Shown one piece after another: positions 39,284 through 48,144 of a stretch of DNA of 62,314 nt. The position numbers were made by a program, and so were the translations under genes. The stretch's first letter is position 1; the number at the start of each line of letters is the position of its first letter. The notes below the pieces were generated by a model that searched no databases, had not been told where the DNA came from, and saw nothing but the letters and a program-made list of their open reading frames with translations. Source of the DNA: Alteromonas sp. IB21 (GTDB lineage Bacteria > Pseudomonadota > Gammaproteobacteria > Enterobacterales > Alteromonadaceae). The stretch lies in NCBI RefSeq assembly GCF_016405965.1, contig NZ_JAEFCD010000031.1, positions 1-62,314 on the forward strand, given 5' to 3'.

Positions 39284-40594
39284 TTAAACAGGTAGCGTGA
39301 ATACTTTCGAGTTTCGCTGGAAGTTATACAGCTCTTTTTTTACAGCAGGCAACGCACTGATGTCAGCAGGCTCAAAGCCTTGCTCTAAGAACCAGTGGGC
39401 GGTAACTGTGGTCAGTACAAAAATGCTATTAATACCGGCTTCTTTAGCGCGCGCTCGCGCCTCATCTAAAATACGCTCGCCACGGTTTTTGCCGCGATAG
39501 TCCTGGTGGGTCGCCACACAAGCTAATTCCGCACAGCCGTCCTCAGGGTATAAATACAAGGCTGCACAGGCGATGATCATGCCGTCTCGCACTATCACAA
39601 TAAATTGGTTAATTTCGTTTTCTAAACGCTCACGAGAGCGCTTCACCAACACGCCGCTTTCTTCTAACGGTTTTATTAACTTTAAAATACCGCCTACATC
39701 TTCAATAGTGGCGGCACGTAATTGTTCGTAATGGTGTTCCATTACCAGCGAGCCAGTACCGTCACGCGTGAACAACTCTTGCAGTAAAGCACCGTCTTTT
39801 TCATAGCTGATGCAGTGGGCGCGGGGTACGCCAGCAGCAACGCTGGTGGTAAGGGCGCTCAAAACAGTATCTTCCGTGGTAATGTCACCTGCCATGATCA
39901 GTTGTTCAAGTTGAGGGCGTTCAATGGTACGAAGCAATCGACCCTCGCGGTTATATATGCCATCAAAGTTTGAAAACACGATAAGCTTGTCTGCTTTTAG
40001 GCCAATCGCCGCCTGTGTAGCTACATCTTCATGAGATAAGTTAAACACTTCTCCCGTTGATGAATAGCCCATAGGCGATAGCAGCACGATTGAGCCATCG
40101 TTCAGATGGTCATTTATGCCGGTGGTATCGATACGACGCACTAAACCGGTGTTTTCAAAGTCAACACCGCCTCTTACGCCCATCGGCTTTGCAACAACCA
40201 AGTTGCCTGAACACACGCGTATTTGTGAACCGTGCATAGGCGAGTTCGGCAACCCCATAGTAAGCAAAGCTTCGACCTGAGAGCGTACCGAGCCTGCGGC
40301 ATCTTTTACGCACTCAAGGGTCTGTTTGTCTGTAATGCGCACACCACTTTCAAAACGACCTTCGATGTTGCGAAGGGCAACACGCTGATCAATCTGAGGG
40401 CGTGCACCATGCACCACGACAACACGCACGCCCAAGCTATTAAGCAGGGCAATGTCGTGAATAATATTGGGGAAATTAGGATGTTCAATGGCTTCGCCAC
40501 CGAACATCAACACGAAGGTTTTTCCCTGGTGAGCATTAATATAGGGCAGTGAACTGCGAAACAGTTTTATGCCGTCATGATGCGCTAATACCAT
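39284..40594 (-). CDS. argA: N-acetylglutamate synthase
   Basis: A 436-residue classical ArgA that acetylates glutamate, the first step of arginine synthesis and normally inhibited by arginine. It has an N-terminal amino-acid-kinase-like regulatory domain (about 20-285; FVLMFGGEAIEHPNFPNIIHD) and a C-terminal GNAT domain (about 290-436; CVATHQDYRGKNRGERIL). Last gene of argCBFGHA, 18 bases after argH. This is separate argH and argA, not the argHA fusion known from some marine gammaproteobacteria. Confidence 0.97.
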   Translation of the reverse strand: MVLAHHDGIKLFRSSLPYINAHQGKTFVLMFGGEAIEHPNFPNIIHDIALLNSLGVRVVVVHGARPQIDQRVALRNIEGRFESGVRITDKQTLECVKDAAGSVRSQVEALLTMGLPNSPMHGSQIRVCSGNLVVAKPMGVRGGVDFENTGLVRRIDTTGINDHLNDGSIVLLSPMGYSSTGEVFNLSHEDVATQAAIGLKADKLIVFSNFDGIYNREGRLLRTIERPQLEQLIMAGDITTEDTVLSALTTSVAAGVPRAHCISYEKDGALLQELFTRDGTGSLVMEHHYEQLRAATIEDVGGILKLIKPLEESGVLVKRSRERLENEINQFIVIVRDGMIIACAALYLYPEDGCAELACVATHQDYRGKNRGERILDEARARAKEAGINSIFVLTTVTAHWFLEQGFEPADISALPAVKKELYNFQRNSKVFTLPV

Positions 40595-40612
40595 CTAAGC
40601 AGTTCCTTGTCG

Positions 40613-41995
40613 CTACCCTTGCTTATCCAAGTCTTCCAGCTCTTGATACAGTGCTTTCGTCACGGTTTCTTTGCTGGTACCTCCCAAGATATTGCGTTGA
40701 TTAACGCCGTACTCTAGCTGTAATACCGGATATACGTCGTCTTCAATTTTGTCGCAAATCGCTTGCATATCGCTTAGCGGTAACTCTTCAATAGCACAGC
40801 CTTTGTCGATGGCCTGAAGCACAACACGCCCCGCAATATCGTGGCCTGTTCTAAACGGCACACCTTTACCTACCAAGTAATCAGCAAGCTCAGTCGCGTT
40901 AGAGAAACCTTGGGCTGCGGCAATGCGGCAGCGTTCTTCGTTAAGCTGAAGTGAATCGAGTACTTCACTGGCAATACACAAACAAATGTGCCACTGATTA
41001 ACCGTATCGATAGCACCTTCTTTGTCTTCCTGCATGTCTTTATTGTACGCAAGAGGAAGGCCCTTCATGGTTACAAGCAGTGCTTGTAGGGCGCCAAATA
41101 CGCGCCCGCATTTGCCGCGCATGAGCTCAAGGGCATCTGGGTTTTTCTTTTGCGGCATCAGTGACGAGCCTGAGGTCACGCTATCACCAAGCTGTAAGAA
41201 TCCCGCTTCACCAGAGTTATAGAAAATCATGTCTTCAGCAAGACGGGATAAGTGCATCATGCTGGTGCTGGCCACAAATAAAAGCTCAAGCACAAAATCT
41301 CTGTCAGAGACAGCATCTAGGCTGTTAAGGCAGGGTGAGTCAAAGCCTAGCTCTTCTGCAATCGCGTGACGATCTACAGGGAAAGTCGTACCTGCCAAAG
41401 CGCCAGAGCCTAATGGGCACTGATTCATGCGTACTTTTAAGTCGTCTAAACGGCTCAAATCACGCTTTAGCATTTCAACGTATGCTAAACACCAGTGTGC
41501 GAAGTGAATAGGTTGTGCACGTTGTAAGTGAGTGTAACCGGGGATAATGGCTTCTTGATGACGGCTAGCGGCATTTAGAAGTGATTTAATAACACCTAAA
41601 ACATCACCGCGAAGTGAGGCAATATGTTCGCGTACCCACAGGCGAAAATCGGTGGCCACCTGATCGTTTCGGCTGCGCCCTGTGTGAAGCTTACGACCAA
41701 TGTCGCCAAGCTTCTCAATAAGCGCGGCTTCAACGAAGCTGTGAATGTCTTCTTCGCTAGACGCGTTAAAGTCTAATTCACCCGCATCGGCCTTAACTTT
41801 CAACTCGCTAAGTGCAGCTTCAAGCTGGGCTTGTTCGTCAGTGGTTAGTACGCCTGCTTTTAGCAGCGCACGAGACCAACTGATAGAGCCTTGAATATCT
41901 TGGCTTGCCATAACTTGGTCAAACGGCAGCGAGTCGTTAACCTGTTTAAACATACTACTTGCACCGGATTCAAACCGGCCACCCCACAACGCCAT
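40613..41995 (-). CDS. argH: Argininosuccinate lyase
   Basis: A 460-residue fumarase-superfamily enzyme that splits argininosuccinate into arginine and fumarate. The signature GSSLMPQKKNPD and TGRSRNDQVATDFRLW are intact. Ribosome site AAGGAG precedes the ATG. A strong hairpin lies in the 73-base gap after argG. Confidence 0.98.
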   Translation of the reverse strand: MALWGGRFESGASSMFKQVNDSLPFDQVMASQDIQGSISWSRALLKAGVLTTDEQAQLEAALSELKVKADAGELDFNASSEEDIHSFVEAALIEKLGDIGRKLHTGRSRNDQVATDFRLWVREHIASLRGDVLGVIKSLLNAASRHQEAIIPGYTHLQRAQPIHFAHWCLAYVEMLKRDLSRLDDLKVRMNQCPLGSGALAGTTFPVDRHAIAEELGFDSPCLNSLDAVSDRDFVLELLFVASTSMMHLSRLAEDMIFYNSGEAGFLQLGDSVTSGSSLMPQKKNPDALELMRGKCGRVFGALQALLVTMKGLPLAYNKDMQEDKEGAIDTVNQWHICLCIASEVLDSLQLNEERCRIAAAQGFSNATELADYLVGKGVPFRTGHDIAGRVVLQAIDKGCAIEELPLSDMQAICDKIEDDVYPVLQLEYGVNQRNILGGTSKETVTKALYQELEDLDKQG

Positions 41996-42032
41996 GTGAT
42001 GCTCCTTAATTGCTGTTTTTTGCCATCGCTAC

Positions 42033-42061
42033 CCGCGCGTAGCTTTGTAAACTACGCGCGG
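42033..42061. promoter_or_regulatory. Intercistronic hairpin between argG and argH
   Basis: CCGCGCGTAG and CTACGCGCGG form a perfect 10-bp GC-rich stem with a 9-base loop, beginning 8 bases after the argG stop. No T tract follows on the transcribed strand, so it is more likely an mRNA-stabilising or processing element than a terminator. Confidence 0.65.
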
Positions 42062-42068
42062 TATGCGA

Positions 42069-43274
42069 TTAACCTTGTTTCTTCAATGCTGCGATACGAC
42101 TTGAAAGACTGAATAGGCGGATAAAGCCTTCAGCGTGCTTCTGGTCGTAAACATCATCAGCACCAAAGGTGGCAAAGTCTTCAGAGTAAAGGCTATTTGG
42201 CGAACGGCGTTGTGTTACCGTAGCTTGGCCTTTGTATAGCTTAACCACGATATCGCCTGTTACTTTCTTCGCAAAAGAAGCAGCACCAGCAAGAAGCGCA
42301 TCGTTAAGGGCAGTGAACCAGCGGCCATCGTACATCACATGAGAGAACTCAAGTCCAATTTGCTCGCGGTACTTAAGTGCCGCTTTATCTAGCACCATGG
42401 TTTCAAGTGCTTTATACGCTTTAAGCAGCACAGTGCCTCCTGGCGTTTCATAGCAGCCGCGAGACTTCATGCCGACAAGACGGTTTTCAACAATGTCGAT
42501 ACGTCCAACACCGTGTGCTGCTGCAACCTTGTTTAACTTAACCAGTGCTTCATAGGGCGACAGCGCTTCGCCATCAACATGAGTAAGCTTACCTTCGTCA
42601 AACGACAGGGTTACGCGCTCAGGCGTATCCGGTGCATCTTCAGGGTCTACCGTTAGCGTCCACACTTGCTTAGTAGGCTCTTGCCATGGATCTTCAAGCT
42701 CGCCACCTTCGTGTGATATGTGCCATGCGTTTGCATCGCGGCTGTAAATTTTTGTGGCAGACGCAGTGGTTGGAATATTGCGCTCTGCTAAATAGGCAAG
42801 TAGGTCTTCACGGCTTACCATATCCCACTCACGCCAAGGCGCAATAACGGTAAGATCAGGTGCCAGGGCTGCAAAGGTGCTTTCGAAACGCACTTGGTCG
42901 TTACCTTTACCGGTACAACCGTGACATAGCGCATCGGCACCGACTTTACGCGCAATTTCAACTTGCGCTTTGGCGATAACCGGGCGCGCCATTGACGTAC
43001 CTAGTAAGTATTCGCCTTCGTAAACTGCACCCGTTGTGATAGTTGGGAAGATGTATTCGCTGACGAACTCTTCTTTCAAATCAACAATGTGACACTCGCT
43101 TGCGCCAGAGGCGATAGCTTTTTCGTGAAGACCTTCAAGCTCTTCATCACCTTGGCCAACGTCAGCCGCAAATGCGACAACTTCACAGCCATAGTTTTCT
43201 TTTAGCCATGGAATGATGGCCGATGTATCAAGCCCGCCTGAATAGGCCAGCACGATTTTTTTAACGTTTTGCAT
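42069..43274 (-). CDS. argG: Argininosuccinate synthase
   Basis: A 401-residue ATP-dependent ligase joining citrulline and aspartate. The N-type ATP pyrophosphatase motif is [29 protein letters not shown] and the [10 protein letters not shown] region are conserved. AAGGA ribosome site before ATG. The 37-base gap after argF includes a 12-base imperfect tandem repeat (about 43291-43314). Confidence 0.98.
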   Translation of the reverse strand: MQNVKKIVLAYSGGLDTSAIIPWLKENYGCEVVAFAADVGQGDEELEGLHEKAIASGASECHIVDLKEEFVSEYIFPTITTGAVYEGEYLLGTSMARPVIAKAQVEIARKVGADALCHGCTGKGNDQVRFESTFAALAPDLTVIAPWREWDMVSREDLLAYLAERNIPTTASATKIYSRDANAWHISHEGGELEDPWQEPTKQVWTLTVDPEDAPDTPERVTLSFDEGKLTHVDGEALSPYEALVKLNKVAAAHGVGRIDIVENRLVGMKSRGCYETPGGTVLLKAYKALETMVLDKAALKYREQIGLEFSHVMYDGRWFTALNDALLAGAASFAKKVTGDIVVKLYKGQATVTQRRSPNSLYSEDFATFGADDVYDQKHAEGFIRLFSLSSRIAALKKQG

Positions 43275-43311
43275 CTAAGTAATCCTTTTAAGCGTCTTTT
43301 TAGGCGTCTTT

Positions 43312-44223
43312 TTAAGCGTTAAGTAATTGAGTAAGGATGGCGTTTTGGCCATGCATTCTATTTTCGGCTTGCTGCATTAATAGCGACTTGTCGCTATCAA
43401 TCAACGAACCTGTAATTTCTAGGTCGCGATGGGCAGGCTGGCAGTGCATAACGTAGCTTGCACCGGTTGCCTCCATCAACGCTTCATTAACCTGATAAGG
43501 CATGAATTTTTCTTTTATCACTTCAAGAGGTGTGTCGTCACCCATTGAAAGCCACGTATCTGCATAGATTACGTCTGCCCCGTTGGCTGCACTTAAATCA
43601 TTGCTTTCAACAATCGATACACCGGTCTTCTCTGCAATCGCTTTTGCCTGCGCAACAATTTCAGGCGACGCTTCATGACCTTCTGGTGTCACCACAACTT
43701 GATTGCAACCCAGTAGGGCACCAACGATTAACAGCGAGTGAGTCACGTTGTTACCGTCACCCACATAGGCCATGGTAAGACCTTCCGTTTTACCAAAGCG
43801 TTCAAACATAGTCAGGTAGTCAGCAAGGCCTTGGCAAGGATGGTATTTATCGCACAGAGCGTTAATAACCGGCACTTTCGCTGCTTTTGAAAAGGTTTCA
43901 AGCGTTTCGTGAGAAAATACGCGAGCCACAATGGCGTCAGCCCAGCAAGCAAGGTTAGCCGCAGTATCTACCGCATCTTCACGGCCTGCTAAGTTGCCCG
44001 ACTGCACATCTAAATACACCATGTGGCCGCCAAGCTTGTTGATGCCGATATCAAAGCTTACACGGGTTCGCAACGACGGTTTTTCAAACAGGGCAACAAT
44101 AGACTTTCCCGCTAGTACGTTGCTGTAACTTGCGGGGGCTTGCTTAATTTCTACTGCCAATTGCAGCAAATTTTTCATTGCGTCGGTTGTCCAGCCTGCA
44201 AAGGTAAGTAGGTCCTGTTTCAT
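43312..44223 (-). CDS. argF: Ornithine carbamoyltransferase
   Basis: A 303-residue transcarbamylase producing citrulline. The carbamoyl-phosphate loop reads SLRTRVSF, where the classical form is STRT, and the ornithine/catalytic motif reads HCQPAHR, where it is usually HCLP. Both are plausible variants of the short (about 300-residue) ArgF group. Overlaps argB by 4 bases, so the two are translationally coupled. An N-acetylornithine or other carbamoyltransferase is a less likely alternative given full argB/argG/argH context. Confidence 0.93.
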   Translation of the reverse strand: MKQDLLTFAGWTTDAMKNLLQLAVEIKQAPASYSNVLAGKSIVALFEKPSLRTRVSFDIGINKLGGHMVYLDVQSGNLAGREDAVDTAANLACWADAIVARVFSHETLETFSKAAKVPVINALCDKYHPCQGLADYLTMFERFGKTEGLTMAYVGDGNNVTHSLLIVGALLGCNQVVVTPEGHEASPEIVAQAKAIAEKTGVSIVESNDLSAANGADVIYADTWLSMGDDTPLEVIKEKFMPYQVNEALMEATGASYVMHCQPAHRDLEITGSLIDSDKSLLMQQAENRMHGQNAILTQLLNA

Positions 44224-45065
44224 TGTACTTCTCCGGCATTGCCTTTTGTAAAGTCGGTGTGGGGTAAGTCAGCGCTTGTTGACTTTGTATTTGTCAGGGC
44301 TGAGGGCAGTATTTGTGTGCCCGTTTTCTTATTTAAAATGTCGTTAATATCGGCTGCCCAGCTTGCGATGTAAACCGAGCGCTCCAGGCTTTCTGCAGAC
44401 GCTAGTGCCGCATCTACTTTTACTTTCATTCCGTCAGTGATCACGCCTTCATCTGCGTATTTCGAAATGTTTGCAGCGTTAAGTTCGCTAATTAGCGATT
44501 TGTCACCGTCAAGTACACCTTCAACATTAGAAAGTAATAATAATTCTGCGTTAAGCAGCTCGGCAATGACCGTAGCAGCTTGGTCAGCATTTACATTGAG
44601 TAATCTACCTTGCGGGCTTGAGCCAATAGAGCTAATAACCGGAAGTGTAGACTGGGCTAGCACGCTTTTAAGAAACGATGCATCGGCTGTCGAAGGCACG
44701 CCCACGGCGCCATATTGGTCAGCAAGTGGCTCACATACCACCATGTTTCCATCTAGCAGCGACAAACCAACAGGCGTAATACCAGCGGCAAGTGCCGCGG
44801 CACAGAGCTGTTTGTTCGCAGAGCCTGCCAGTGCGCCACAAATGTAGGGCATATGTTCATCGGGCGTAACCCGAAGACCATCAATTTTAGTACTTTTAAG
44901 ACCAAGGCTGGCCATTAATGTTTCTACTAACGGACCGCCGCCATGTACCACAACGACTGGGCGTGCGGCCTGTACGTCTTTTACGCTTAAAAATAAGCGC
45001 GTCATTGCCGCTGCATCGTCAAGCAATGCACCACCAACTTTAATTACGATAGGTGAAACACTCAT
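44220..45065 (-). CDS. argB: N-acetylglutamate kinase
   Basis: A 281-residue amino-acid kinase that phosphorylates N-acetylglutamate. Conserved stretches are [25 protein letters not shown], and [13 protein letters not shown]. It lacks the N-terminal helix of arginine-inhibited hexameric forms, in keeping with ArgA being the feedback point. Overlaps argC by 4 bases (start/stop coupling). The C-terminal tail of about 20 residues is polar and variable. Confidence 0.96.
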   Translation of the reverse strand: MSVSPIVIKVGGALLDDAAAMTRLFLSVKDVQAARPVVVVHGGGPLVETLMASLGLKSTKIDGLRVTPDEHMPYICGALAGSANKQLCAAALAAGITPVGLSLLDGNMVVCEPLADQYGAVGVPSTADASFLKSVLAQSTLPVISSIGSSPQGRLLNVNADQAATVIAELLNAELLLLSNVEGVLDGDKSLISELNAANISKYADEGVITDGMKVKVDAALASAESLERSVYIASWAADINDILNKKTGTQILPSALTNTKSTSADLPHTDFTKGNAGEVQ

Positions 45066-46075
45066 AGTACTAACCCTGTTTCTACTGGTTGTTTCGTCAT
45101 TATATTAAGGCACTGTATAGCCTGAGAGGCGGCACCTTTCATTACGTTGTCTATTGCAGCGGTAACCACTGCGTACCCAGATACTTCGTCTAACTTCCAG
45201 TGAAGGTCAACAAATGGGGTGTGAGCAACGTCGTCAATTTTTGGAAAACACTTGCGCAAACGCACAATGGGTTTATCAGCATAGGCGTCAGTGTACGCTT
45301 TCTCAAGTTGTGCGCTGGTGGTACCAGCCTTAACTTTAACCGTTACCGTCGCCAATATACCTCTTTTGAAGTTTCCTAAGTGTGGTGTGAAGATAACAGG
45401 AGTGCCTAAATATGCTTCAATTTCAGGAGTATGGCGATGGCCTAGCACACCATATGCCTGCAGGCTTACCTCAAAAAAGCTAGTGGCAAGGCTAGCTTTT
45501 CTGCCTGCGCCAGATACACCAGATACGGCGTTTATCACAGGGCGTACGCTCTCATCTAATAAACCGTTGTGCGCAAGTGGTTTTAGCGCGCTTAGGCTGG
45601 CGGTGGGGTAACAACCTGGTACTGCGATAACATCGGCGCTTGCTATTTGTGCTTCGTGCCACTCAGAGAGGCCGTATACCGCTTGGGCCAAGCTTTGTTC
45701 TTGTGTATGGGGGAAGCCGTAAAATTGTTCAAAGACTTTTGTATCTTTCAGTCTAAACGCACCTGATAAATCGAGCACTTTGGCTTTACCTGAAGATAAG
45801 ATAGGCATCCAGTCGTGGCTGGCCTCGTGGGGCGTAGCCAAGAAAATAAAATCTACGTTATCCGCCATCTCTTTTAATGCAGCGTCTGAAATAGGGGTAA
45901 GCGTAGCGTTCACATGAGCCAAATTGCCATGTAGCTCTGCGATATTTTTACCCGCGTCATTGCTATTTTCAGACACGTAAGTGCCTGCTAAAGATAGTTT
46001 AGGATGTTGAATAACCAACTGAACAAGTTGTGCCCCTGTGTAACCACTGGCACCAATAATTGAAACGTTATGCAT
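45062..46075 (-). CDS. argC: N-acetyl-gamma-glutamyl-phosphate reductase
   Basis: A 337-residue NADPH-dependent reductase. The nucleotide loop is [13 protein letters not shown] and the catalytic Cys lies in [10 protein letters not shown]. First gene of argCBFGHA. The start is fixed by alignment, yet the 23 bases before its ATG are pure A/T-rich with no Shine-Dalgarno. They directly follow the U tract of the leader terminator, so expression depends on what happens in that leader. argE, divergent from argC in E. coli and relatives, is not next door. Confidence 0.97.
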   Translation of the reverse strand: MHNVSIIGASGYTGAQLVQLVIQHPKLSLAGTYVSENSNDAGKNIAELHGNLAHVNATLTPISDAALKEMADNVDFIFLATPHEASHDWMPILSSGKAKVLDLSGAFRLKDTKVFEQFYGFPHTQEQSLAQAVYGLSEWHEAQIASADVIAVPGCYPTASLSALKPLAHNGLLDESVRPVINAVSGVSGAGRKASLATSFFEVSLQAYGVLGHRHTPEIEAYLGTPVIFTPHLGNFKRGILATVTVKVKAGTTSAQLEKAYTDAYADKPIVRLRKCFPKIDDVAHTPFVDLHWKLDEVSGYAVVTAAIDNVMKGAASQAIQCLNIMTKQPVETGLVL

Positions 46076-46098
46076 AATTAAAAATTCAATAAAAGGAG

Positions 46099-46180
46099 AA
46101 AAAAATCACTTTTTACCTTTGTAAACTGGTTGGGCGTAAATCCTTGCCTAACCGCGACCACATTACAAAGGTAAAAAGTG
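46099..46180 (-). terminator. Leader terminator (candidate attenuator) of the arg operon
   Basis: On the minus strand CACTTTTTACCTTTGTAA (46180-46163) and TTACAAAGGTAAAAAGTG (46124-46107) are a perfect 18-bp stem. Inside it GGTTAGGC and GCCCAACC add an apical stem with one A-C mismatch. The foot is followed by A then seven T (46106-46099). It reads as an intrinsic terminator only in the argC direction. It lies between the leader reading frame and argC. Confidence 0.8.
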
Positions 46181-46182
46181 TG

Positions 46183-46311
46183 CTACAGAATGTGCATAGA
46201 AGTGCGCACGCATCGTCGTGCGCTATGCAAGATGTAGCCAGCCAGGGGAGAGGTTAACTCTATATCGTTGCAAGTGGTTGAACCAACAACGTGAGTTGGT
46301 TGTGTCATCAT
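46183..46311 (-). CDS. Candidate arginine leader peptide
   Basis: A 42-codon frame beginning MMTQPTHVV and ending CVRTSMHIL, with AGGA 4-7 bases before its two ATG codons. Residues 33-37 are Arg-Arg-Cys-Val-Arg (CGA CGA TGC GTG CGC; 46218-46204). These codons lie in the loop and arm of a hairpin (arms CGTGCGCTATGCA at 46217-46229 and TGCATA plus GCGCACG at 46193-46210, with a 5-base bulge). The stop codon is 2 bases before the terminator stem. It starts about 50 bases after the predicted transcription start. This is the organisation of an amino-acid attenuator leader. A competing 33-codon frame begins at 46324 in another register, also with scattered Arg codons but no clustered ones. Confidence 0.6.
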   Translation of the reverse strand: MMTQPTHVVGSTTCNDIELTSPLAGYILHSARRCVRTSMHIL

Positions 46312-46368
46312 CAATTCCTATCATGTTACAACCCGAAATAAGTGGGTTGGATGCTTTAACCGTCGACT

Positions 46369-46396
46369 ATTTTAACGTTATTGAATTTTTATTCAA
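46369..46396 (-). promoter_or_regulatory. Promoter of the argCBFGHA operon
   Basis: TTGAAT (46396-46391), a 16-base spacer and TAAAAT (46374-46369) on the minus strand. Transcription would start near 46362, giving a leader of about 287 bases. The -35 and spacer lie inside the first ARG box. Confidence 0.7.
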
Positions 46397-46418
46397 TAAA
46401 AATGTATAAATATTTCTT
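46380..46418. promoter_or_regulatory. Tandem ARG boxes (ArgR operator)
   Basis: Box 1 (46380-46397) contains TGAAT-TTTT-ATTCA, a perfect match to the ARG-box core. Three bases further, box 2 (46401-46418) contains TGTAT-AAAT-ATTTC, with three mismatches. Paired 18-bp boxes with a 3-bp spacing are the known ArgR hexamer target. Overlap with the promoter implies direct repression by arginine-bound ArgR. Confidence 0.85.
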
Positions 46419-46671
46419 TTTATTTGTTTCTTGGGCTCGGTGTTAACAAATTAATCAATAATACATTTGTAGTTGTTACAGTCAGTTGACAACGTAAGCT
46501 AGAGAACTGAATATTTATATCTGTTGTCGCACGATTATTAGGTATGTGAACAGTTCGCCTATTTATGTAGCGTTTTTACCTGTACATTCAGCAATTTTGT
46601 TAAGTGTGGAGCGTGTGGATGGCGACAAGACTACAGGCGTTGAATGCGTTTTATAACAATCGGAAATTTAA
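46419..46671. other. Upstream region of mgsA
   Basis: An AT-rich spacer between the arg operator and mgsA. It must contain the mgsA promoter, but I cannot place it with confidence. No gene seen. Confidence 0.4.
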
Positions 46672-47082
46672 ATGAGCAAACTTACCTTGGCGCTTGTGGC
46701 GCACGATCACAAAAAACCTGAATTGTTAGCATGGGTTAAGCAACACATCGACGTGCTTAAACAATGCGATTTAGTGGGAACAGGAACGACAGGCGGTTTG
46801 ATTGCCAGCGAAACCGGACTTGATGTAACACGGTATAAAAGTGGTCCGCTTGGGGGTGACCAGCAAATAGGGGCACTTATTGCTGAAAATAAACTCGATG
46901 CGCTTTTCTTTTTCTGGGACCCGCTAAACCCAGCGCCGCATGACCCCGATGTTAAAGCATTGCTGCGATTGTGCTCGGTATGGAATGTACCGGTGGCTTG
47001 CACGCCAGCGACGGCTGATTTAGTAATCACGTCGCCGCTCTTCTTGTCACCGGACTACAAGCCGGTAAAGCCGAATTTTTAG
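46672..47082 (+). CDS. mgsA: Methylglyoxal synthase
   Basis: A 136-residue enzyme converting dihydroxyacetone phosphate to methylglyoxal and phosphate, a bypass of lower glycolysis under phosphate limitation. GTGTTGGLI, the catalytic-Asp block [14 protein letters not shown] and [20 protein letters not shown] match the E. coli protein. The C-terminus is slightly shorter (136 versus 152). It occupies the divergent position where argE lies in related arg clusters. Confidence 0.97.
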   Translation: MSKLTLALVAHDHKKPELLAWVKQHIDVLKQCDLVGTGTTGGLIASETGLDVTRYKSGPLGGDQQIGALIAENKLDALFFFWDPLNPAPHDPDVKALLRLCSVWNVPVACTPATADLVITSPLFLSPDYKPVKPNF

Positions 47083-47154
47083 CTGCTGCTTTTATCTTAA
47101 ACTTTGTAACAACGAATATTGTTGGCGAAACGGAATTTGGTAGCAAGCCAGCCA

Positions 47155-47178
47155 TAAAAAAGGCTGGCCTAGGCCAGC
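47155..47178 (-). terminator. Intrinsic terminator of the CpxP-like gene
   Basis: On the minus strand GCTGGCC-TA-GGCCAGC is followed by C and six T, about 40 bases after the cpxP stop. An overlapping alternative stem (GCCAGCC at 47147-47153 with GGCTGGC at 47162-47168) competes with it. Confidence 0.75.
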
Positions 47179-47219
47179 ACTCTTCATAACGGGTAAGCGC
47201 TCAAAGACACAGGTAGGTC

Positions 47220-48077
47220 TTATCTAAATATATCCCGTAATTTGCGCACGTCTTCACGCTGCGTCTTTAGGTCTGCTTTCTGCTCCTCAGTAAGCACGGC
47301 AAACATGGCTTGACGATGTTTTGCTTTCTCAACTCCCGCGCTAACAATGTCGTCCTTGTATTTTGTAACAAGCGCTTCCCAGGAAGCTTGCGAGAATGAC
47401 GAGCTACGAATTAATTCGCGCTGTGCATCTTTAAAACTACGTACGATTTGTCTGTTTGCTTCGGCGGTGTCTTTAAAAGACTCGCGAAGTGCACTAAGAC
47501 TCTCTCTCTGTGTATCACTTAGCTCAATGCCTTCGAACGGCAGGCCATCGCGCTTGTATTCATGGCCTTTACGGTTGTGATGAGAGAATTTTTTATCTTT
47601 ACCTTCTCTGTCTAAACGTTTCGCAAATTGCATCTTTTTCTCTTCAGATGCATTGCGACGTTTTTCGCTTTTAACTTCTCTCTTGGCCTCTCGAGCTAAA
47701 ACTTTTTCTTGCTGCTCTTCAGTTAGCACATTAAAAATATCATGGCGAAGTTGCGTAAGAGCAAAGTGTTGAGTTTCACGCTTTTCAAACTGAGTTTGAA
47801 TAAACGTACTGATTTGGGTTTCAGTGGCGGTTTCAAAATCGAAGTTGGGTTTCTCAAAATCTCCACGCTCAGGTCGAGGGTGAGCGTCTTTAAAGGCGCT
47901 AACCAGAGTTTTTATTTCTTCACGCTGCAAGTCGCTCAAGCCTATGCCGCGAAGGTGTTTAACCATTTCTTTAACCGGTTCGTGGTGACGCATACCAGGG
48001 CCCGCAGGCTGAGCCAACGCAAGGCCACTTAAACTAATCGCCGCTACAGTTGCACTAGCAATCAATAACTTTTTCAT
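47220..48077 (-). CDS. cpxP: Spy/CpxP-family periplasmic protein, duplicated form
   Basis: A 285-residue periplasmic protein (signal peptide ending GLALAQ) about 1.7 times the length of E. coli CpxP or Spy. Two repeats are visible, each with the family's LTxxQ-type motifs: LSDLQREEIKTLVSAFKDA ... RHDIFNVLTEEQQEKV, then LSDTQRESLSALRESFKDT ... RQAMFAVLTEEQKADL. It is highly charged and probably helical. CpxP inhibits the CpxA kinase and Spy-type proteins are chaperones. Start chosen at the ATG with AAGGAG; the frame extends 16 codons further. Divergent from cpxRA, which supports the name. Confidence 0.85.
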   Translation of the reverse strand: MKKLLIASATVAAISLSGLALAQPAGPGMRHHEPVKEMVKHLRGIGLSDLQREEIKTLVSAFKDAHPRPERGDFEKPNFDFETATETQISTFIQTQFEKRETQHFALTQLRHDIFNVLTEEQQEKVLAREAKREVKSEKRRNASEEKKMQFAKRLDREGKDKKFSHHNRKGHEYKRDGLPFEGIELSDTQRESLSALRESFKDTAEANRQIVRSFKDAQRELIRSSSFSQASWEALVTKYKDDIVSAGVEKAKHRQAMFAVLTEEQKADLKTQREDVRKLRDIFR

Positions 48078-48144
48078 TGTCGTCTCCTTTTTGTTCGGAC
48101 ACGGTAATCTTAGCGTTCTCAACAAAGAAAGCTGTCAACGTACT

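Noticed and set aside
43291..43314. 12-base imperfect tandem repeat (AGCGTCTTTTTA / GGCGTCTTTTTA) at the argF-argG junction
   Set aside because: Two units only and next to a stop codon. Likely a slippage duplication with no evident function.
46225..46324. A 33-codon frame in another register of the argC leader starting at 46324
   Set aside because: It contains three Arg codons but not clustered, and it ends far from the terminator. The 46311 frame has the better ribosome site, Arg-Arg cluster and stop position.
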